Assembly: GCA_034368805.1 (NCBI GenBank) | Contig: JAXMLJ010000126.1 | Span: 1 to 11,539 of the forward strand | Direction: 5' to 3' | Source: UBA2272 sp034368805 | Lineage (GTDB): Bacteria; Actinomycetota; Coriobacteriia; Anaerosomatales; Anaerosomataceae | Length of the DNA: 11,539 nucleotides | In this document: positions 6,738-11,539 of the stretch, one piece after another | Layout: every line of letters starts with the position of its first letter | Numbering within the stretch: the first letter of the stretch is position 1 | Position numbers and translations under genes: made by a program | Notes under the pieces: generated by a model | Database searches by the model: none | What the model was told of the DNA's origin: nothing | Seen by the model: only the letters and a program-made list of their open reading frames with translations

Positions 6738-7466
6738 TCAGAACCAGGATACCTGAAACACCAACGTGGCGATGAGGAAACCCAGCAGTCCGCCCACGAC
6801 GACCTGCGGCCAGGTGTGCGCACCGTTCTCCACCCGGCTCTGGCCGACGAGAAACGCGATGAACGTGGCGAGGACCGCCGCGCCGGCGCTCTCGGTGACG
6901 TAGGCGATCGCGGTGGCTGACGCGGCTGCTGTGGCGGTATGACCCGAGGGCCAGCCGCCACGCACGTACGTTCCCGAGCGGGTGATCGCTTTGCCCACGA
7001 GCACGGCGATCGAGGTCAGGAGCAGCGTGACGATCGTGATGTGCGCGGGTGTGTGACGAACGCGGTTGAGCAGGAGGTCGGCCACATCCCCGATCCGTGC
7101 GAAGAAGACGACGTAGCCGACGATCACCGCGTTCACGGCCGCGACGAACACGGCACCTGCGGCGACGTCCTTGGCCACCTTGGCAAGCGGGTCGAAACTC
7201 TGGGTGGCCACATCCACGGCGGCCTCGAGCGCGGTGTTCGCAAGTTCGGTGACGAAGACGAACGAGATCGCGAAGACGATCGCGATGAACTCCACGCGGC
7301 CGATGCGGAAGAAGAGCGAGGCTGCGAGCACCGCGATCGCAACGACGGCATGCAGCCGCATGTTGCGCTGGGTCCTCAGCGCATAGACGACGCCCTCGAT
7401 CGCGTAGTTGAAGCTCCACAGAAGCGAACGGCTGCGCACGTGCGCCCTACCCGCCCGCGTACGCAT
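6738..7466 (-). CDS. dgkA: DgkA-type lipid kinase fused to PAP2-family phosphatase domain
   Basis: Integral membrane fusion protein, 242 residues. The N-terminal half (about 15-125) is a DgkA-like kinase: SFNYAIEG (18-25), N35, ELANTALEAAVD (74-85, with the two catalytic-region glutamates E74 and E81) and AKVAKDVAAGAVFV (95-108). In Gram-positives such proteins phosphorylate undecaprenol rather than diacylglycerol. The C-terminal half (about 140-240) resembles PAP2 lipid phosphatases: PSGHT (173-177) and SRVENGAH (210-217), the SR-x5-H motif. The usual aspartate after that histidine is Q221, and the first PAP2 motif (K-x6-RP) is not clear. The start is ambiguous: ATG 7466 overlaps ybeY by 20 bp; GTG 7439 would leave a gap and give 233 residues. 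The fusion suggests control of the C55-P pool, by inference. Confidence 0.9.
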   Translation of the reverse strand: MRTRAGRAHVRSRSLLWSFNYAIEGVVYALRTQRNMRLHAVVAIAVLAASLFFRIGRVEFIAIVFAISFVFVTELANTALEAAVDVATQSFDPLAKVAKDVAAGAVFVAAVNAVIVGYVVFFARIGDVADLLLNRVRHTPAHITIVTLLLTSIAVLVGKAITRSGTYVRGGWPSGHTATAAASATAIAYVTESAGAAVLATFIAFLVGQSRVENGAHTWPQVVVGGLLGFLIATLVFQVSWF

Positions 7467-7890
7467 CGAGGATGGCCGTCTCGCGCGCGGCCATCGCTCC
7501 CGCGTCGGTCTCGGCCTCGTGATCGTAGCCGAGCAGGTGCAGGATCCCGTGGACGAGCAGAACGTCGAGCTCCTGCTCCACGCTGTGTCCGAGTTCGGCG
7601 GCCTGACGCTCGGCCACCGCAGGCGCGATCACGACATCGCCGAGTGTGAGCGGCTCGCCGCCGGGCGTCGGGCACGGGTCGTCGCAGCCGAACGACAGCA
7701 CGTCGGTAGCATCGGCGATGCCGCGGTACTGCTCGTTGAGCCGTGCCATCTCATCCTCGTCCACCAGCGCGATCGACAGCTCGGACTCGTCGGGCACCGC
7801 CTCCATGGTGAGCGCGAAGCGCGCGAGGCGCTCGAACGCCACCGTGTCGAGCGGTTCAGGCTCTCTGTGGCTCACGATGCTGATCAGCAC
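7447..7890 (-). CDS. ybeY: Endoribonuclease YbeY (16S rRNA maturation factor)
   Basis: Single-strand-specific metallo-RNase involved in 16S rRNA 3'-end maturation and 70S quality control. The 147 residues match the family. The zinc site is intact: H114-G-I-L-H118-L-L-G-Y-D-H124. Other signatures are YRGIADATDVLSF (55-67) and LGDVVIAP (83-90). I chose GTG 7890 because LISIVSHREPE aligns with the family's N-terminal strand and a GGGGGAGG (7901-7894) lies 3 nt upstream, close but strong. GTG 7875 is an alternative. The gene therefore overlaps the end of pgpH by 35 bp, which is long but fits tight coupling. The neighbouring phoH and era match the widespread phoH-ybeY-era linkage. Confidence 0.95.
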   Translation of the reverse strand: MLISIVSHREPEPLDTVAFERLARFALTMEAVPDESELSIALVDEDEMARLNEQYRGIADATDVLSFGCDDPCPTPGGEPLTLGDVVIAPAVAERQAAELGHSVEQELDVLLVHGILHLLGYDHEAETDAGAMAARETAILDAYAGG

Positions 7891-9979
7891 GGGCCTCCCC
7901 CTCATCCTTGGGTTCCGGATACTCGACACGAGGATGATAGATGCTCGAGAGCATCCGTGTGTAGACCATGACGACCGTCTCGATGTCGGCAAGCGTGAGC
8001 TCGGTCTCGTCGAGCTGGTGATCGGCGATCTTCCCCTGGACGATCTTGCGCAGCATCGTCTCGATCTTCTGCGGTGTGGGCTTCACGAGCGTCCGTACCG
8101 CCGCCTCTGCGGCGTCTGCCATCATCACGAGCGCCGCCTCTCTCGACGACGGACGCCGCCCGTCGTAGCGGAAGTCGGCCTCGAGCAGCGGGCCGCCCTT
8201 CTTCGACGCCTTGTCGTAGAAGTACGCCACGACCGACGTCCCGTGATGCTGCCGCACTATGTCTACGACCTCCGGCGGCAACCGGTACTCGGTGGCTATC
8301 TCGACACCCTCACGCACGTGAGCTGTGATGATCCGTGCCGAGAGCGATGGTGAGGTCGTGTCGTGCGGGTTCGTCCCGCCCGCCTGATTCTCGACGAAGA
8401 ACGCCGGCCGGCGGATCTTTCCCACGTCATGGAAGTACGCGCCGGCGCGCGCCAGCAGCGGATTGGCGCCGATAGCCTCGGCGGCGGTCTCGGCAAGGTT
8501 GGCGGCCATCACCGAGTGCGAGTAGGTGCCCGGCGCCTCGGTCATGAGCCGTCGCAGCAGCGGATGGCCGGGGCTGCCGAGTTCCAGCAGTGTTATATCA
8601 GTGGTCACGCCAAAGACGAACTCGAAGAACGGGAGAAGGCCGAGCATGAGGACCGACGTGATGAGTCCGCCGCCGAGACCGTAGATGCCCGCCACCGCCG
8701 ACTGGCCGAGCGGATTGCCCGACGCGAGCGAAGAGCCAAACGAGGCGACACCGAGCAGACCCATCATGAACGCGCCGGCGATGAACAGGTGGCTGCGCTG
8801 GGTGAGGCCCTTGAGCATCACGATCGCAGCGAGGCTGGAAAGCAGCGTCGCCACGACCTGCACGCCACCGGAGAAGCCGAGCAGGAGTCCCGCAACGGTC
8901 GTCAGAACGGTCAGGACGAGAGCGGATCGCGCCCCGACGAGCAACGTGGCAAGGACGGCGGCGAGCGGAACCGGCATGAGGTACGGCGATACCTCGGGCG
9001 CGAAGATGGTCATCGCGCGGGTCACGTACGCCATACCGAGCAGAAGTGACGACAGGAGCAGCAAGTCGCGCAAGCGCTGCCACACCTGCGGGACGTAGAC
9101 CGCTTGGTACGCGCCACCGGCGACGATCAGCAGCGCCATCAGCACGATTCCGGCGATCACCGACAGCGCGTCGACGCCCTGCTCCAGTCCGCCGAGACTC
9201 CGGACGAGGTCGATGGTACGCGCCGTGACGATGTCGCCACGCTCGGCGATGTTCTCGCCTTCCTGGACGACCACCACGACGGGCGACACGCGCTCGATAG
9301 CCTCTTGCCGGGCGCGTTCGGTGGCAGCCTCGTCCACCGAAAGCGTGGGCTCCAGGAACACGTTCCCGACGCTGATGACCGCATACCGCTCGGGGATGGT
9401 CAAACCGATGAGATCGGCACTGCGCGCGAGTTGGTTGCGCGCCCCGTAGAGGTCACCCTCCAGGATCCGGGCGGACATGATGCCGGTGACGAGCGTCTCG
9501 ACATTGCGGGCGACGGTCTCCATCGAGCCGGTGGGCAGGGCGACCACCGCTTCGATCGTCGCGGTGTCCATCTTCGAAGCGTATCGCTCGCTCAGGAATG
9601 CCACCTGCGCGGTGGTGTCCTCGCTGTGGGAGGCACGCGACGAGGACACCGACGAGAAGAACTCGACGATATTGCTGCGCGTCGCGCTCTGCGCCTGCTG
9701 ATTGAAGACCATGACCGGCGCAACAGCGTCGGCAGCGGTCTGCCGCAGCGCGTCGGTAGCATTCTGGTCCACGTACTGGATGGCGCGCGGCGCCCGGAAC
9801 GTGCGCGGAGCCGGCTCCCCCTCCTCGTAGCCGAGCGGCACGACGCGGACGGCAAGGGGGACCGATATGAGTCCGATGACGGCCACCCCGAGCAGTACCC
9901 GCTTTCCCAGGTCACTGGCAAGCGGCCCCGACTTGGGCCACACGCGGCCGACGGTGGCGATGAGGAAGCGTCTAGGCAT
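7856..9979 (-). CDS. pgpH: 7TM-HD cyclic-di-AMP phosphodiesterase (PgpH/YqfF type)
   Basis: Membrane phosphodiesterase; characterised PgpH proteins hydrolyse c-di-AMP to pApA in the cytosol, affecting osmolyte and cell-wall balance. The 707 residues match the family (about 700). Order: a first membrane segment (about 27-48); an extracytoplasmic 7TMR-HDED domain (about 50-265) with PERYAVISVGNVFLEP (196-211) and VVQEGENIAERGDIVT (237-252); a bundle of hydrophobic segments (about 270-460); and a cytosolic HD domain with TYSHSVMAANLAE (485-497), the metal-binding H517-D518-VGK, RIITAHVREG (549-558), QHHGT (577-581) and MMADAAEAAVR (619-629). I chose ATG 9979: MPRRF leads straight to the first membrane segment, and it overlaps the phoH stop by 8 bp (ATGCCTAG). 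Further upstream the open frame is only antisense-like sequence within phoH. Confidence 0.95.
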   Translation of the reverse strand: MPRRFLIATVGRVWPKSGPLASDLGKRVLLGVAVIGLISVPLAVRVVPLGYEEGEPAPRTFRAPRAIQYVDQNATDALRQTAADAVAPVMVFNQQAQSATRSNIVEFFSSVSSSRASHSEDTTAQVAFLSERYASKMDTATIEAVVALPTGSMETVARNVETLVTGIMSARILEGDLYGARNQLARSADLIGLTIPERYAVISVGNVFLEPTLSVDEAATERARQEAIERVSPVVVVVQEGENIAERGDIVTARTIDLVRSLGGLEQGVDALSVIAGIVLMALLIVAGGAYQAVYVPQVWQRLRDLLLLSSLLLGMAYVTRAMTIFAPEVSPYLMPVPLAAVLATLLVGARSALVLTVLTTVAGLLLGFSGGVQVVATLLSSLAAIVMLKGLTQRSHLFIAGAFMMGLLGVASFGSSLASGNPLGQSAVAGIYGLGGGLITSVLMLGLLPFFEFVFGVTTDITLLELGSPGHPLLRRLMTEAPGTYSHSVMAANLAETAAEAIGANPLLARAGAYFHDVGKIRRPAFFVENQAGGTNPHDTTSPSLSARIITAHVREGVEIATEYRLPPEVVDIVRQHHGTSVVAYFYDKASKKGGPLLEADFRYDGRRPSSREAALVMMADAAEAAVRTLVKPTPQKIETMLRKIVQGKIADHQLDETELTLADIETVVMVYTRMLSSIYHPRVEYPEPKDEGEARADQHREPQRA

Positions 9980-10955
9980 CACGTGAGGCCTGGGTGCGGC
10001 CGCCGGCCTCCTCGTACTCGTGGTACGCGGTGACGATTCGCTGCACGAGGCGGTGCCGCACGACATCGCGCGGCTGCAGCTCGACGAAGGAGATGTCCGA
10101 CACATCGGTCAGGATGTCTCGTACCTGCTTGAGCCCTGACGCCCCGGCCGGAAGGTCGATCTGCGTGACATCGCCGGTGATGACGACTTTGGACCCGAAC
10201 CCGAGACGGGTAAGGAACATCTTCATCTGCTCGGGGGATGTGTTCTGCGCCTCATCGAGGATGACGAACGAGTCGTTGAGCGTTCGGCCACGCATGAACG
10301 CAAGCGGCGCGACCTCGATCACACCGCGCTCGGTGAGAGCGGTGGACTTCTCGATATCCATCATGTCGAAGAGCGCATCGTACAGCGGGCGCAGGTACGG
10401 ATCGACCTTGTCGTAGAGGGTCCCCGGCAGGTACCCGAGCTTCTCCCCCGCCTCAACGGCCGGCCGGGTGAGTATGATCCGCCCGACCTCCTTCTTCTTG
10501 AGCGCGTCAACGGCCATCGCCATCGCAAGGTACGTCTTGCCGGTACCGGCGGGCCCGATGCCGAAGGTCACGGTGTTCGCTCGAATCGCGTCCACGTACC
10601 GCTTCTGACCTGCGGTCTTGGGTCGGATGGTCTTGCCGCGATGCGTGAGGATGACGTCGGAGAACACGCTTGAAGGCGAACACTCGTCGCGCTTGAGCAT
10701 GTCGATCGCCCGGTCGATGCTGTCCGGCGTGAGCGGCTCATGCCCGCGCACGAGAGTGAAGAGTTCCGTGAACAGCGCCGACACGGCTCGTGCCTCGGCC
10801 TCGTCGCCGGAGATGGAGATCTCGTTGCCGCGCACGGATATGTCCGACTCGAACTGGTTCTCGATGAGCTTGAGCAGATGATCGCCCTCGCCGAGGAGTT
10901 CGACCATGTCCACGTCGGACGGTGCCACGAGACGCACCTGTGCGGGATTCGACAC
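9972..10955 (-). CDS. phoH: PhoH-like ATPase
   Basis: Cytosolic P-loop ATPase of the PhoH family, often linked with YbeY and thought to act in RNA metabolism as an ATPase or helicase; its exact role is open. At 327 residues it matches the PhoH1/PhoL type. The N-terminal KH-like region (about 15-75) includes LKLIENQFESDISVRGNEI. The ATPase core has KTAGQKRYVDAI (113-124), Walker A GPAGTGKT (134-141), RPAVEAGEKLGYLPG (164-178), Walker B VILDEAQN (231-238), and VVITGDVTQIDLP with QPRDVVRHRLVQRIV near the end. GTG 10955 is supported by the N-terminal context and a purine-rich GGGAAGCGAAGG upstream. It is the first gene of the nine-gene minus-strand run and has a good promoter before it. Its stop lies inside the pgpH start (8-bp overlap). 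Confidence 0.95.
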   Translation of the reverse strand: MSNPAQVRLVAPSDVDMVELLGEGDHLLKLIENQFESDISVRGNEISISGDEAEARAVSALFTELFTLVRGHEPLTPDSIDRAIDMLKRDECSPSSVFSDVILTHRGKTIRPKTAGQKRYVDAIRANTVTFGIGPAGTGKTYLAMAMAVDALKKKEVGRIILTRPAVEAGEKLGYLPGTLYDKVDPYLRPLYDALFDMMDIEKSTALTERGVIEVAPLAFMRGRTLNDSFVILDEAQNTSPEQMKMFLTRLGFGSKVVITGDVTQIDLPAGASGLKQVRDILTDVSDISFVELQPRDVVRHRLVQRIVTAYHEYEEAGGRTQASRDA

Positions 10956-10982
10956 GTCGGCGATACCTTCGCTTCCCTCGGC

Positions 10983-10996
10983 CGGTCAAACGACCG
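10983..10996 (-). other. Small hairpin in the phoH leader
   Basis: On the minus strand, CGGTC-GTTT-GACCG can form a 5-bp stem with a 4-nt loop, about 28 nt before the phoH start and just upstream of the purine-rich ribosome binding region. It may be incidental at this GC content; no T tract follows, so it is not a terminator. Confidence 0.2.
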
Positions 10997-11025
10997 CCCG
11001 GCTGGATTCGGCCCATACCAGCAGG

Positions 11026-11034
11026 ATTCTAGCA
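11026..11034 (-). promoter_or_regulatory. Extended -10 promoter for the phoH-to-recO gene run
   Basis: On the minus strand, TGC-TAGAAT (11034-11026) matches the extended -10 pattern TGn-TATAAT, with 5 of 6 bases in the hexamer. No good -35 box stands 16-18 bp upstream (GCGTTT at 17 bp), which is usual for extended -10 promoters. Transcription would start near 11019, giving a leader of about 64 nt before the phoH GTG at 10955. It is the best promoter match seen in the window and the only one seen ahead of nine tightly packed genes. It contains one of only five CTAG tetramers noticed in the window. Confidence 0.5.
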
Positions 11035-11062
11035 CGCACGGTGCCATGAAACGCTGTTTGCG

Positions 11063-11079
11063 GACACGCCCGACGTGCC
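11063..11079 (-). terminator. Weak hairpin after mtaB
   Basis: Directly after the mtaB stop, GGCACG-TCGGG-CGTGTC can form a 6-bp stem with one G-U pair. It is followed by CGCAAAC, not a T tract, so it is not a classic intrinsic terminator. It could slow polymerase or be incidental. Confidence 0.2.
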
Positions 11080-11080
11080 G

Positions 11081-11539
11081 TCACACGACGAGACGCCCTC
11101 GTGCGACGCCGGCGGCTGCCAAACCCTCGATCGTCACGGCCAGCAGATCTCCCGGCCGTGCAGACTCTGATGCGACCCTCACACGCAGGTACTCGCGCGT
11201 GGTTCCTTCGGCAACCGGCGTGGCACCGCGCTCGCCGGGTACCACGCGTTCCACCAGCATCTCAACGCGCGACCCGACCACGGATGCGAGGAATCGGGCT
11301 GCACAGGCCGCCCCTGTGGCACGCATCGCCGAGGCCCGCTCGGTCTTGATCGATGCCGGAACCTGGTCCACTCGTCCAGCCGCCGGTGTCCCTGCCCGCG
11401 CCGAATAGCGGAAGACATGCAGGCGCGCGAAGCCGATGGAGTCGACGAACGCGCGCGACGTCTCGTCGTCGGACGGTGTCTCTGCCGTGACCCCGACGAT
11501 GACATCGGAGGACAGCGCGACGCCGGGGAGAGCAGTGCG
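11081..11539 (-). CDS. mtaB: MtaB-type tRNA threonylcarbamoyladenosine methylthiotransferase (C-terminal part)
   Basis: The last 152 codons of a gene whose 5' end lies beyond the window. MtaB is a radical-SAM iron-sulphur enzyme of the MiaB/RimO group that converts t6A37 to ms2t6A37 in tRNAs reading ANN codons. The visible part starts near the end of the radical-SAM barrel: ALSSDVIVG, then IGFARLHVFRYSARAGTPAA and RVDQVPASIKTERA, which closely follow the MtaB-type LHVFPYS-x-R-x-GTPA ... DQV pattern, then a C-terminal TRAM-like domain (RVEMLVERV ... REYLRVRV ... GDLLAVTIEGL). The [4Fe-4S] CxxxCxxC region lies outside the window. The family motif GFPGET reads GVTAET here. In Bacillus, mtaB (yqeV) also lies upstream of the phoH group, so the context agrees. 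MtaB is preferred over MiaB or RimO by motif and context. Confidence 0.85.
   Translation of the reverse strand, partial: RTALPGVALSSDVIVGVTAETPSDDETSRAFVDSIGFARLHVFRYSARAGTPAAGRVDQVPASIKTERASAMRATGAACAARFLASVVGSRVEMLVERVVPGERGATPVAEGTTREYLRVRVASESARPGDLLAVTIEGLAAAGVARGRLVV

Noticed and set aside
9980..10105. Upstream extension of the pgpH frame to 749 residues
   Set aside because: The extra part lies within phoH in another frame, is rich in S, T, R and P as expected from a shadow frame, and precedes the natural start just before the first membrane segment.
11044..11058. AAAC-AGC-GTTT inverted repeat after mtaB
   Set aside because: A 4-bp stem is too short to be a terminator or operator on its own.

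Overview
The window is a dense, high-GC bacterial housekeeping region with twelve protein-coding genes, two of them cut by the window edges. Eleven are on the minus strand and one, ppx, is on the plus strand. I see no tRNA or rRNA gene, insertion sequence, prophage part, CRISPR array or attachment site. The gene set suggests an Actinomycetota lineage outside the classical actinomycetes, most likely Coriobacteriia-like. The phoH-ybeY-CorC-era-recO order and the type of CBS membrane protein look actinobacterial. A 7TM-HD c-di-AMP phosphodiesterase (pgpH), dgkA between ybeY and cdd, and a separate glycyl-tRNA synthetase alpha subunit look more like the Bacillus yqf-era-recO-glyQ neighbourhood. 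The taxonomic call is inference.

Right to left, in the direction of minus-strand transcription: the 3' part of mtaB (tRNA methylthiotransferase, 11539-11081) comes first, then a 125-bp gap with a good extended -10 promoter. Next is a tightly packed nine-gene run: phoH (10955-9972), pgpH (9979-7856), ybeY (7890-7447), a dgkA-PAP2 fusion (7466-6738), a CNNM/CorC-type CBS protein (6709-5423), cdd (5430-4999), era (5002-4088), deoC (4085-3405) and recO (3399-2644). Neighbours overlap by 4 to 35 bp or are separated by 2 to 28 bp, so one polycistronic transcript is likely.

The run ends head-on against ppx (1103-2635, plus strand), only 8 bp away and with no visible terminator. On the other side of ppx, a 156-bp divergent spacer carries a candidate promoter for glyQ (946-53). 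glyQ overlaps by 4 bp with an unrecognised gene that begins with a hydrophobic segment and does not look like glyS.

Functionally the run combines RNA and ribosome quality control (phoH, ybeY, era, mtaB), c-di-AMP turnover (pgpH), undecaprenyl or lipid phosphate balance (dgkA-PAP2), a membrane CBS protein, pyrimidine and deoxyribose salvage (cdd, deoC) and recombination repair (recO). The region is mostly ordinary. Points worth a second look are the kinase-phosphatase fusion with altered PAP2 motifs, the altered core motif in MtaB, glyQ without an adjacent glyS, the inverted ppx insertion, and a striking shortage of CTAG: only five copies seen, all at stop codons or a promoter, three of them in the same 9-mer.
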